Below, piece by piece: positions 19,032 through 26,237 of a stretch of DNA of 64,000 nucleotides (its first letter is position 1; the number at the start of each line of letters is the position of its first letter). Both the position numbers and the translations under genes were made by a program. The stretch lies in NCBI GenBank assembly GCA_016124615.1, contig WGNF01000002.1:372001-436000 (forward strand), read 5' to 3'. This stretch comes from Paracoccaceae bacterium. GTDB lineage: Bacteria > Pseudomonadota > Alphaproteobacteria > Rhodobacterales > Rhodobacteraceae. Below the pieces are notes generated by a model. That model saw only the letters and a program-made list of their open reading frames with translations, did not search any database and was not told the DNA's origin.

Positions 19032-19391
19032 ATGCGCCAGAACCGCCGCCTTCCGGGTCTTTTGCTGACCCTGATGCTCGCCCTCGCCAGCGTGGCGACG
19101 GGCTTTGGCTATCGCTATGCGCGCCCGATCACCGACCCGATCCTGATCGCCTACCTGCAGGACGGTGGCAGCCTTGGCGACCTTTGCGACGGGTCCGGTG
19201 GCGCCAGCCATCGCGGCATTCCCTGCGATTGCTGCCTGACCGGCCCAGCCCTGATCCCCGATCCGTTCACGCTGCCGCATCCGGTGGGCTATGTTCTTGC
19301 GCTGGCGCCGATCTTCGCCGCTACCCCGGCGCTGCCCGCCACCCCGCGCGACCCCGCCCGCGAAGTGCGCGGCCCACCCGCGCGGGTCTGA
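19032..19391 (+). CDS. Small Cys/Pro-containing membrane peptide, possible copper-responsive leader ORF (DUF2946/CutF/CruR-like)
   Basis: A 119-residue protein with one N-terminal hydrophobic segment (LPGLLLTLMLALASVATGFG, about residues 7-26), a cysteine/histidine cluster (Cys52, His60, then CDCC at 65-68) and a proline-rich C-terminus ending GPPARV. No enzyme domain is visible. This layout resembles the small DUF2946-like ORFs CutF of Rhodobacter and CruR of Bordetella, whose translation controls a following copper gene. Here the next gene, 76 bases on, is a PCuAC copper chaperone, and a stable stem-loop lies between. The start at 19032 is chosen because the hydrophobic segment follows directly. 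Function is inferred from layout only. Confidence 0.6.
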   Translation: MRQNRRLPGLLLTLMLALASVATGFGYRYARPITDPILIAYLQDGGSLGDLCDGSGGASHRGIPCDCCLTGPALIPDPFTLPHPVGYVLALAPIFAATPALPATPRDPAREVRGPPARV

Positions 19392-19414
19392 GCCCGAACC
19401 CCATCAACATCCCG

Positions 19415-19442
19415 GCCTGGCGACCGCAGAGCGGCGCAGGGC
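19415..19442 (+). promoter_or_regulatory. Stem-loop between the small Cys-rich ORF and the copper chaperone
   Basis: GCC (19415-19417) pairs with GGC (19440-19442), GCG (19420-19422) with CGC (19435-19437), and CCGC (19424-19427) with GCGG (19431-19434), closing an AGA loop; a mismatched pair and one bulged A interrupt the stem. There is no T-run. It could link translation of the upstream ORF to expression of the chaperone. Confidence 0.45.
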
Positions 19443-19467
19443 CTGCTCAGACACGAACGGACATGCC

Positions 19468-19929
19468 ATGAAACGACTGACCCTGACCCTTGCCGCGCTG
19501 GCCTTCGCCACCGCCGCCACGGCGCAAGATTTCACCAAGGGCGCACTGACCATCGTCGATCCCCACGCCGCCGCGACCACGCCGGGCCAATTGTCCGATG
19601 CGGGCTTTCTGAAGATCGTCAACAACGGCGATACGCCCGACTACCTGACCGGCGTCTCGGGCGATTTCGGTACCCTGATGCTGCACCAGACCACGGTCGA
19701 TGCGAACGGCGTGGCGAAGATGACCCATATCGAGTCGCTGGAAATTCCGGCGCATGGCTCGGTAGAGCTGAAGCACGCCAGCTATCACATCATGATGATG
19801 CAGTTGAAGCATCCGCTGAACAAGGGCGACAAGGCCGAGGCCACGCTGACCTTCAAGAATGCGGGCGACATCAAGATCGAGTTCGCCATCGGCGACGGCG
19901 CGATGGGTGGCATGAACATGGGCGGCTAA
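19468..19929 (+). CDS. Periplasmic copper chaperone, PCu(A)C family
   Basis: A 153-residue secreted protein: signal peptide MKRLTLTLAALAFATAATAQ, then a PCuAC beta-barrel domain. The Cu(I) ligands are recognisable as the family His/Met pattern in TLMLHQTTVDANGVAKM and HASYHIMMM, and the C-terminus is methionine-rich (GAMGGMNMGG). PCuAC proteins deliver copper to the CuA or CuB site of cytochrome oxidases, often together with Sco/SenC. No senC adjoins. A longer frame extends upstream, but the signal peptide fixes the ATG at 19468. Confidence 0.9.
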   Translation: MKRLTLTLAALAFATAATAQDFTKGALTIVDPHAAATTPGQLSDAGFLKIVNNGDTPDYLTGVSGDFGTLMLHQTTVDANGVAKMTHIESLEIPAHGSVELKHASYHIMMMQLKHPLNKGDKAEATLTFKNAGDIKIEFAIGDGAMGGMNMGG

Positions 19930-19942
19930 CGGCCGCCGCGTC

Positions 19943-19968
19943 GGCGCGCCCGGATTGCCGGGCGCGCC
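19943..19968. terminator. Hairpin between convergent genes (copper chaperone / FAH-family hydrolase)
   Basis: GGCGCGCCCGG and CCGGGCGCGCC form a perfect 11-bp stem with loop ATTG. It stands exactly between two genes that converge and could serve both. There is no T-run on either side. Confidence 0.65.
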
Positions 19969-19975
19969 AATCCGA

Positions 19976-20821
19976 TCAGGCGTCGGCGCGCAGGGTCTGG
20001 CGCTGTTTGCCCAAGCCTTCGATGCCCAGTTCCACCACGTCGCCCGCGCGCAGATAGGTCGGCGGCTTCATCCCCATGCCGACGCCGGGCGGGGTGCCGG
20101 TGGAAATCACGTCGCCCGGCTCAAGGCTCATGAACTGGCTCAGGTAGCTGACCAGATGCGCGACGCCGAACACCATCGTCCTGGTCGATCCGTCCTGCCG
20201 CGTGGTGCCGTTCACCGTCAGCCACATCGCCAGGTTCTGCGGGTCGGCCACCTCGTCGCGCGTCACCAGCCAGGGCCCGATCGGGCCGAAGGTGTCGCTG
20301 CTTTTGCCCTTGGTCCATTGCCCGCCGCGTTCGGTCTGGAACGCGCGTTCGGAATAGTCGTTGATCACGCAATACCCGGCCACATGGTCCAGCGCCTCGG
20401 CCTCGCCGACGTATTTCGCCCGTTTGCCGATCACCACGCCCAGTTCCACCTCCCAGTCGGTCTTTTCCGACCCGCGCGGGATGAACACGTCGTCGTCCGG
20501 CCCGCCGATGGCGCTGGTTGCCTTCATGAACAGGATCGGTTCCTTCGGGATCGCCGCGCCGGTTTCGGCGGCGTGGTCGGCGTAGTTCAGCCCGATGCAC
20601 ATGAACTTGCCGACACGGCCGACGCAGGCGCCATAGCGCACCGGCCCCTCGACCAGCGGCAGGCTGCCCGCGTCAAGCGCCGCCAGGGCCGCCAGCCCGG
20701 CGGGCGTCAGCACATCGCCCGCGATATCGGCGATCACGCCGGACAGGTCGCGGATGCGGCCCTCGTCGTCCAGCATCCCCGGCTTCTCGGCCCCGGCCGG
20801 TCCATAGCGCAAAAGCTTCAT
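19976..20821 (-). CDS. Fumarylacetoacetate hydrolase family protein
   Basis: 281 residues. The N-terminus MKLLRYGPAGAEKPG is typical of FAH-family proteins, and the catalytic C-terminal domain shows CIGLNYADHAAETG, EPILFMKATSAI, DWEVELGVVIGK, GYCVINDYSERAFQ and ISTGTPPGVGMGMKPP, including the acidic metal ligands (WEVELG) and His/Glu region. Members act as hydrolases, decarboxylases or isomerases on diketo or hydroxy acids from aromatic or sugar-acid breakdown; the substrate cannot be told here. GAGGGAGA precedes the ATG. It overlaps the channel gene by four bases. Confidence 0.88.
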   Translation of the reverse strand: MKLLRYGPAGAEKPGMLDDEGRIRDLSGVIADIAGDVLTPAGLAALAALDAGSLPLVEGPVRYGACVGRVGKFMCIGLNYADHAAETGAAIPKEPILFMKATSAIGGPDDDVFIPRGSEKTDWEVELGVVIGKRAKYVGEAEALDHVAGYCVINDYSERAFQTERGGQWTKGKSSDTFGPIGPWLVTRDEVADPQNLAMWLTVNGTTRQDGSTRTMVFGVAHLVSYLSQFMSLEPGDVISTGTPPGVGMGMKPPTYLRAGDVVELGIEGLGKQRQTLRADA

Positions 20822-21345
20822 CGCGGTTCTCCCTCTTTCTGTCGGCCGCCAGATTTGGCTGGCCCGGTCTTCGGCGTCAAGGCATCCACCCGCGCCGCGC
20901 GCGGATGCTGGCGCTGCCGCTCCTCGATCTGGCCGATCCGCACATGGCGCAGCGCATCCACCAGTACCGCGATCAACAGGCCGAAGTTCAACAGCCCGTT
21001 GGCCGCCGCCATCCCGCCCAACAGCTGCCAGTTGGGCGGCAGCAGCACGTCGCCATAGCCCAGCGTCGTGAACGAGACGAGCGCGAAGTAGACCGCCTGC
21101 TCCAGCGTCGGGAACAGGCCCATCAGCCGGAAGGCGATCGCCCAGATCCAGACCCCGGCGGTGACCAGCCACAGGCTCCAGATCGCGGCCAGCGACAGCG
21201 CCAGCATCAGCTTGGGGCGATGCGGCTCGCGCAGGAACCAGGGGGTTATGCGCAGCAGCAGCACCTCCATGAACCAGAAGCTGACACCCGCCACCAGGAT
21301 GCTGGTCAGCATCAGGCAAGAGCCGACGAAAATCTGGATGAACAT
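20818..21345 (-). CDS. Potassium-channel-like membrane protein (ion channel family)
   Basis: A 175-residue protein with N-terminal membrane segments (about residues 5-28 and 45-70), a pore loop containing the K+ selectivity filter TTLGYGD (94-99) and a following helix (GLLNFGLLIAVLVDALRHV). The C-terminus is short, charged and lacks an RCK/TrkA-N domain, so gating is not obvious. It may be a simple K+ channel of the two-helix-pore type. Its stop overlaps the FAH-family start, so the two are co-transcribed, without clear functional link. Confidence 0.82.
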   Translation of the reverse strand: MFIQIFVGSCLMLTSILVAGVSFWFMEVLLLRITPWFLREPHRPKLMLALSLAAIWSLWLVTAGVWIWAIAFRLMGLFPTLEQAVYFALVSFTTLGYGDVLLPPNWQLLGGMAAANGLLNFGLLIAVLVDALRHVRIGQIEERQRQHPRAARVDALTPKTGPAKSGGRQKEGEPR

Positions 21346-21411
21346 ACCCTCTCCCCACCGTTGCGGCGGCTACACTAGACGGCTGCGCGCCGGGGGGGAA
21401 GCGCGGCACGT

Positions 21412-21457
21412 CGGTGCGGTATCGGTGTGAAAACGGTGCAAAATCGGTATTCGGTTT
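21412..21457 (+). repeat. Degenerate 11-bp tandem repeat upstream of smpB (locus A)
   Basis: Units at exact 11-bp steps: CGGTGCGGTAT (21412), CGGTGTGAAAA (21423), CGGTGCAAAAT (21434), CGGTATT (21445), then CGGTTT (21452). The consensus is CGGTGYNAAAW. One unit per DNA turn puts every CGGTG on the same helix face. The same element, in opposite orientation, is found at 24142-24179. It lies 48 bases before the smpB ATG. Confidence 0.75.
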
Positions 21458-21504
21458 CGCCCCGTCTGGACAGGCCCCCGCCACATGCCTATCTCGGGCC
21501 GATC

Positions 21505-21978
21505 ATGGTGCAACACGCTGACCCCAATTCGAAGCTCATCGCCGAAAACCGCCGCGCGCGGTTCGACTTCGCCATCGAAAGCGATATCGAGGCCGGCATC
21601 GTGCTGACCGGGTCCGAGGTGAAGTCGCTGCGCCAGGGCGGTTCCAACATCGCCGAAAGCTATGCCTCGGTCGAGGGGGGCGAGCTGTGGCTGATCAACG
21701 GCTACATTGCTCCCTACCGCGAGGCCAAGACCTGGGGCCACGACGAACGCCGACGGCGCAAGCTGCTGGTTTCACGCAAGGAACTGGCGCGGCTTTGGGC
21801 GGCGACGGCGCGCGAGGGGATGACCATCGTGCCGCTGAAGCTTTACTTCAACGATCGTGGCATGGTGAAGCTGAAGCTGGGCGTGGCCAAAGGCAAGACC
21901 CATGCCGACAAGCGCGAATCCAGCGCCAAACGCGACTGGGACCGCCAGAAACGCCGTCTGCTGAAGCAGAACCAGTAA
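21505..21978 (+). CDS. smpB: SsrA-binding protein SmpB
   Basis: 157 residues with the SmpB core: [59 protein letters not shown], and the C-terminal basic tail [24 protein letters not shown] that enters the ribosomal decoding site. SmpB binds tmRNA and rescues stalled ribosomes by trans-translation. tmRNA (ssrA) is not in the window. The start at 21505 gives the normal N-terminus; a longer frame from 21427 overlaps the tandem repeat. A weak 6-bp stem (CGGGGT/ACCCCG) follows the stop. Confidence 0.95.
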   Translation: MVQHADPNSKLIAENRRARFDFAIESDIEAGIVLTGSEVKSLRQGGSNIAESYASVEGGELWLINGYIAPYREAKTWGHDERRRRKLLVSRKELARLWAATAREGMTIVPLKLYFNDRGMVKLKLGVAKGKTHADKRESSAKRDWDRQKRRLLKQNQ

Positions 21979-22046
21979 TCCCGCCGGGGTTGCCTGACCC
22001 GACGCACCCCGTTAAGTCAGTCTGGCCGAGTGCAGGAGCGCCGACG

Positions 22047-22895
22047 ATGCAGGACGATCCGAAGACCCTTGTCTCTACCGACTGGCTTGCCGCCCACCTG
22101 AAAGACCCCGATCTGCGGGTGCTCGACGCCTCGTGGTATCTTCCCGACAGCGGCCGCAATGCCCGCGCCGAATATGCCACCGGCCATATCCCCGGTGCGC
22201 GCTTCTTCGACATCGACGAGATCGCCGATCAACGCTCGCCGCTGCCGCACATGGCGCCGCCGCCCGAGAAGTTCATTTCCCGGCTGCGGGCGATGGGGAT
22301 CGGCGATGGCCATCAGGTCGTGATCTATGACGGCGCGGGCCTGCTGTCGGCGCCCCGTGTCTGGTGGACCTTCCGCCTGATGGGCAAGACCGATGTCGCC
22401 GTGCTGGATGGCGGCCTGCCGAAATGGCGCGCCGAAGGGCGAGAGATCGAGGATATGGACCCGATCGTCCGCGACCGCCACATGACCGTGCAGCGGCAGG
22501 CCGGGCTGGTGAAGGACGTCACGCAGGTCGCGGCGGCGTCCAAGCTGGGCGACTGGGAAATCGTGGATGCCCGGTCCCCCGCGCGCTTCCGGGGCGAGGT
22601 GGCTGAACCCCGGCCGGGGCTGCGTGCGGGCCATATTCCGGGGTCGAAAAACGTCTTCTATCAAGACCTTCTGAATGCCAACGGCACGATGAAAGACGTG
22701 GCCACCCTGCGCGCCGCCTTCGAGGCGGCGGGGGTCGATCTGGCCAAACCTGTGATCTCGAGCTGCGGGTCGGGGATCACGGCAGCGATCCTCGATCTGG
22801 CGCTGGAACGCATCGGCCACCGCAGCCACGCCGTTTACGATGGCTCGTGGGCCGAATGGGGCATGTATGGCGACCTCAAGGTCGTGAAAGGCTAG
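22047..22895 (+). CDS. sseA: 3-mercaptopyruvate sulfurtransferase (two-domain rhodanese)
   Basis: 282 residues with two rhodanese domains. The first has LVSTDWLAAHLKDPDLRVLDASWYLP and HIPGARFFDIDEIAD; the second has the catalytic loop SCGSGITA with the active Cys240. CGSGVTA-type loops with Gly and Ser mark mercaptopyruvate sulfurtransferases as opposed to thiosulfate rhodaneses. The enzyme moves sulfur from 3-mercaptopyruvate to an acceptor thiol or cyanide. GGAG lies before the ATG. It is followed after three bases by an aminotransferase, which could make or consume mercaptopyruvate by transamination of cysteine; that link is inference. Confidence 0.92.
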   Translation: MQDDPKTLVSTDWLAAHLKDPDLRVLDASWYLPDSGRNARAEYATGHIPGARFFDIDEIADQRSPLPHMAPPPEKFISRLRAMGIGDGHQVVIYDGAGLLSAPRVWWTFRLMGKTDVAVLDGGLPKWRAEGREIEDMDPIVRDRHMTVQRQAGLVKDVTQVAAASKLGDWEIVDARSPARFRGEVAEPRPGLRAGHIPGSKNVFYQDLLNANGTMKDVATLRAAFEAAGVDLAKPVISSCGSGITAAILDLALERIGHRSHAVYDGSWAEWGMYGDLKVVKG

Positions 22896-22898
22896 ACG

Positions 22899-24080
22899 AT
22901 GTTCGACACGCTGAAGCCGCAACCGGCCGACAAGATCCTGCAACTGATGGCGATGTTCCGCGAAGATCCGCGGGCCGACAAGATCGACCTTGGCGTGGGG
23001 GTCTACAAGGATGCGACCGGCCTGACGCCGGTGATGCGCGCCGTGAAGGCCGCCGAGCAGAGGCTGTGGGAGACCGAGCGCACCAAGACCTACACCGGGC
23101 TGGCGGGCGAGCCGGACTATCACGCCGCGATGGCGGGGCTGATCCTTGGGGCCGGGTTTGACGCGGCCCGGATGGCGGCGGCGGCGACGCCGGGCGGGAC
23201 CGGGGCGATCCGGCAGGGGCTGGAGCTGATCCGGCTGGCGGCGCCGGGCGCGACGGTCTGGCTGCCCGATCCGACCTGGCCCAACCACCCCTCGATCATC
23301 GCCTATCTGGGCATGAAATCAGCGACTTACCGCTATTTTGACGGCGAGACGCGGGCGGTGGACTTCACCGGGATGGCGGAAGACCTTGGCCGGGCGGCAC
23401 CGGGCGATGTGGTGCTGCTGCATGGCTGCTGCCACAACCCGACGGGGGCCAACCTCAATCTGGCGCAATGGGGCGAAGTCGCTGATATCCTTGCCAAACG
23501 CGGCGCGATTCCGTTCATCGACCTGGCCTATCAGGGCTTTGGTGACGGGCTGGATGCCGACGCGGCGGGCACACGGCTGATCGCGGCCTGCCTGCCCGAG
23601 GTGATGATCGCGGCCTCGTGTTCCAAGAACTTCGGCATCTATCGCGAACGGGCGGGTCTGCTGATCGCGCTGACCAGCCCCGCCAGCCGGACGGTGACGC
23701 AGGGCACGCTGGCGTTCCTGAACCGGCAAAACTACTCTTTCCCGCCCGACCACGGCGCGCGGCTGGTGACGATGATCCTGACGGATCAAGAGTTTAGGGC
23801 CGACTGGCAGGCAGAGCTGGAAGCGGTACGGCTGTCTATGCTGGGCCTGCGCGAACAACTGGCGAATGAACTGCGCCGCGTGACTGGGTCGGACCGCTTC
23901 GGCTTTCTCGCCCAGCACCGCGGCATGTTTTCGCGGCTTGGCGCGACGCCGGAGCAGGTGGAGCGGTTGCGGGCCGAGCACGGCATCTACATGGTCGGCG
24001 ACAGCCGCCTGAACATCGCCGGGCTGAACGCGACCACCGTGCCGATCCTTGCGCAGGCGATCGTCGACTGCGGTATCTGA
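22899..24080 (+). CDS. Aromatic/aspartate aminotransferase (class I, PLP)
   Basis: 393 residues resembling TyrB/AspC of the class I-gamma group: MFDTLKPQPADKILQLM, KIDLGVGVYKDATG, LPDPTWPNHPSIIAYLG and LLHGCCHNPTGANL. The PLP lysine is Lys243 in SCSKNFGIYRERAG, and Arg is present in GDSRLNIAGLN near the C-terminus. It transfers amino groups between aspartate or aromatic amino acids and 2-oxoglutarate. It forms an operon with sseA. Whether it prefers aspartate or aromatic substrates cannot be decided here. Confidence 0.92.
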   Translation: MFDTLKPQPADKILQLMAMFREDPRADKIDLGVGVYKDATGLTPVMRAVKAAEQRLWETERTKTYTGLAGEPDYHAAMAGLILGAGFDAARMAAAATPGGTGAIRQGLELIRLAAPGATVWLPDPTWPNHPSIIAYLGMKSATYRYFDGETRAVDFTGMAEDLGRAAPGDVVLLHGCCHNPTGANLNLAQWGEVADILAKRGAIPFIDLAYQGFGDGLDADAAGTRLIAACLPEVMIAASCSKNFGIYRERAGLLIALTSPASRTVTQGTLAFLNRQNYSFPPDHGARLVTMILTDQEFRADWQAELEAVRLSMLGLREQLANELRRVTGSDRFGFLAQHRGMFSRLGATPEQVERLRAEHGIYMVGDSRLNIAGLNATTVPILAQAIVDCGI

Positions 24081-24141
24081 GCCTCGCGGCGACAGCCGGG
24101 GGTTTTGGCTGCAAGCCGCTGAGAAGGCAGGGAAATCGGGG

Positions 24142-24179
24142 TACCGATTTCACACCGTTTTGGCACCGATTTCACACCG
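24142..24179 (-). repeat. Degenerate 11-bp tandem repeat downstream of the aminotransferase gene (locus B)
   Basis: On the minus strand, units CGGTGTGAAAT (24179-24169), CGGTGCCAAAA (24168-24158), CGGTGTGAAAT (24157-24147) and CGGTA (24146-24142) follow in exact 11-bp steps. Two units are identical. It matches locus A (21412-21457) in unit, step and the closing CGGTA. It lies between two convergent genes, so it is not an ordinary promoter element. Confidence 0.8.
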
Positions 24180-24228
24180 ATCGGCAGACCGACAGTCAGG
24201 CTGTCTTGCCCAGCACCGCCCGCGCATG

Positions 24229-24260
24229 AAAAAACCGGCGGAGCTTGCGCTCCGCCGGTT
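24229..24260 (-). terminator. Intrinsic terminator of the glnK-amtB transcript
   Basis: On the minus strand a perfect 12-bp stem (AACCGGCGGAGC / GCTCCGCCGGTT, 4-base loop) is followed by TTTTTT. It lies 25 bases after the amtB stop and is the clearest intrinsic terminator in the window. Confidence 0.92.
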
Positions 24261-24284
24261 CAGTCTCACGGCTGGGGAGGAGGA

Positions 24285-25586
24285 TCAGCCGTGATACGCC
24301 GCTTCGCCGTGCGAGGCGAGGTCGAGACCTTCGCGCTCTGCGTCGGTGTCGACGCGCAGCCCGATGATCATGTCGACGATCTTGTAGAGCACCAGCGAGC
24401 CGATGCCGCACCAGATGATCGTGGTCAGGACGGCTTCGATCTGCACCATTTCCTGGCCGCCCATCGTCTGGCCGGTGGCATAGCCCACGCCACCGAAGGC
24501 GGTGGAGGCGAGGATGCCGGTGAGCAGAGCGCCGGTGATCCCGCCGATGCAGTGCACGCCGAACACATCAAGGCTGTCATCGTAGCCGAAGGACGACTTC
24601 ACCGTCGTGACGAAGAAGTAGCAGATCGGCGAGACGATGAAGCCCAGAACGATCGCGCCCAGCGGGCCGACGAAGCCGCAGGCCGGGGTGATGGCGACCA
24701 GACCCGCCACCATGCCCGAAGCCGCACCCAGCATCGAAGCCTTGCCGCGGGCGAGGCCCTCGACCAGTGACCAGGCCAGGATCGCGGCGGCGGTCGCCAC
24801 GAAGGTGTTGATCATCGCCAGCGCGGCGGTGCCGTTGGCGGCCAGCGCGGAACCGGCGTTGAAGCCGAACCAGCCAACCCACAGGATCGAGGCGCCGACC
24901 ATCGTCAGCGTCATCGAGTGCGGCGCCATGTTTTCCTTGCCGAAGCCGACGCGCTTGCCGATCAGCAGGGCGCCCGCAAAGGCCGCGATGCCGGCGTTGA
25001 TGTGCACCACGGTGCCGCCCGCAAAGTCCATCGCGCCCATCATGAAGAACAGGCCGGTCGAGTCCCACACCATATGGGCGATCGGGAAGTAGACGAAGGT
25101 CACCCAGAGCGCGATGAAGAGCAGCAGCGCCGAGAACTTGATACGTTCGGCGAAGGAGCCGATGATCAGCGCGGGGGTGATGACGGCAAAGGTCATCTGG
25201 AAGACGACGAAGACGTATTCCGGAATGGTGCCCGAGATCGAGGCGGGCGTCACGCCCGACAGGAACACCTTGCCGAAGCCGCCGAAGTAGGGCGACGGGC
25301 CGCCGCCGAAGGCCATCGAGTAGCCGTAGAGCACCCAGATCACCATCACCAGCGCGGTGATCAGCGTGCACTGCATCAGCACCGACAGCATGTTCTTGGT
25401 GCGCACGAGGCCGCCGTAGAACAGCGCAAGGCCCGGCACCGTCATGAACAGCACCAGCGCGCTTGACGTCATCATCCAGGCGGTGTCACCGGCGTTGATC
25501 GTCGCGGGCGCGGTATCGGCCAGCGCCGGAAGCGCGGTCAAGGCAGACCCCGCGGCCAGTGCCATGATTTTCTTGAAGTTGGACAT
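24285..25586 (-). CDS. amtB: Ammonium transporter AmtB
   Basis: 433 residues with a signal peptide (MSNFKKIMALAAGSALTALPALA) and about 11 membrane segments. Family signatures are WMMTSSALVLFMTVPGLALFYGGLVRTKN, FAGGTVVHINAGIAAFAGALLIGKR, DDSLDVFGVHCIGGITGALLTG and the twin pore histidines (VVHIN and GVHCIGG). AmtB conducts ammonium at low external nitrogen and is closed by binding of GlnK. It follows glnK after 30 bases in the conserved glnK-amtB operon and ends at a strong terminator. Confidence 0.97.
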   Translation of the reverse strand: MSNFKKIMALAAGSALTALPALADTAPATINAGDTAWMMTSSALVLFMTVPGLALFYGGLVRTKNMLSVLMQCTLITALVMVIWVLYGYSMAFGGGPSPYFGGFGKVFLSGVTPASISGTIPEYVFVVFQMTFAVITPALIIGSFAERIKFSALLLFIALWVTFVYFPIAHMVWDSTGLFFMMGAMDFAGGTVVHINAGIAAFAGALLIGKRVGFGKENMAPHSMTLTMVGASILWVGWFGFNAGSALAANGTAALAMINTFVATAAAILAWSLVEGLARGKASMLGAASGMVAGLVAITPACGFVGPLGAIVLGFIVSPICYFFVTTVKSSFGYDDSLDVFGVHCIGGITGALLTGILASTAFGGVGYATGQTMGGQEMVQIEAVLTTIIWCGIGSLVLYKIVDMIIGLRVDTDAEREGLDLASHGEAAYHG

Positions 25587-25616
25587 GTCCCTATCTCTTT
25601 CCCTAGCTCGGCCGCG

Positions 25617-25955
25617 TCAGAGCGCGTCGTCGTTGGTTTCGCCAGTCCGGACCCGGACCGCCTGGTCCACGTCGAGCACAAAAATCTTGCCGTCGCCGAT
25701 TTTGTCGGTCTTTGCGGTCTTGCGGATCGTCTCGACAACCTGATCGGCGAGCCCGTCGCTGACCACGATCTCAAGCTTGACCTTGGGGACGAAATTCACG
25801 GCATATTCGGCGCCGCGATAGATCTCGGTATGGCCCGATTGCGAGCCGAACCCTTTCACCTCGGTCACCATCATGCCGCGCACGCCGATGGAGGTCAGTG
25901 CCTCACGGACCTCCTCAAGCTTGAACGGCTTGATTGCTGCAATAATGAGTTTCAC
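25617..25955 (-). CDS. glnK: Nitrogen regulatory protein P-II (GlnK)
   Basis: 112 residues starting with GTG at 25955 (VKLIIAAIKPFKLEEVREAL). Tyr51 in YRGAEYAVNF is the uridylylation site on the T-loop, and the C-terminal signature TDKIGDGKIFVLDVDQAVRVRTGE is complete. AAGGG precedes the GTG, and the exact 112-residue family length supports that start over the longer frame. P-II reports 2-oxoglutarate, ATP/ADP and glutamine status; linked to amtB it is the GlnK type that blocks AmtB. Confidence 0.96.
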   Translation of the reverse strand: MKLIIAAIKPFKLEEVREALTSIGVRGMMVTEVKGFGSQSGHTEIYRGAEYAVNFVPKVKLEIVVSDGLADQVVETIRKTAKTDKIGDGKIFVLDVDQAVRVRTGETNDDAL

Positions 25956-26237
25956 GTCGTTACCCTTCCCATTGGCAGGTGGCCCGTAGCGGCGCCCACA
26001 TCGGCAGAAGGCGGTTTTCGCGGGTGCAGCACAAGGAAACGGGCGGGGAGGATGGGGCGATCGCCACCAAGAATGCACATTTTTTGCACATATTTGATAT
26101 TGAGGCTAAATTTTGAGCACATTCAAAACCGAATCATGCTCGCTTCCTGCTCCACATTTGCGCGCAGCTTCGGTATCCTCGCCGCAAAAGAGGCAACCTG
26201 CGGAAGCGGGCATAATCAGGCAGCGGGCGATACGGGC
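25956..26237. promoter_or_regulatory. Divergent regulatory region glnK-amtB / class A PBP
   Basis: A 282-base region, AT-rich from 26070 to 26135. It holds a perfect palindrome GGCGATCGCC (26056-26065) and two TGCACAT direct repeats 11 bp apart (26074-26080 and 26085-26091). TGCAC is the half-site of enteric NtrC boxes, but here the copies are direct, not inverted. I find no GG-N10-GC sigma-54 promoter facing glnK. In Rhodobacter capsulatus, NtrC acts with the housekeeping sigma factor, so this is not contradictory. Confidence 0.35.

Noticed and set aside
21979..22046. Terminator between smpB and sseA (CGGGGT/ACCCCG)
   Set aside because: The stem is only 6 bp with a 15-base loop and no T-run; too weak to list.
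26057..26064. GCGATCGC octamer as a HIP1-like element
   Set aside because: A single copy in G+C-rich sequence is not evidence of a HIP1-type repeat, which is a cyanobacterial feature; kept only as part of a palindrome.
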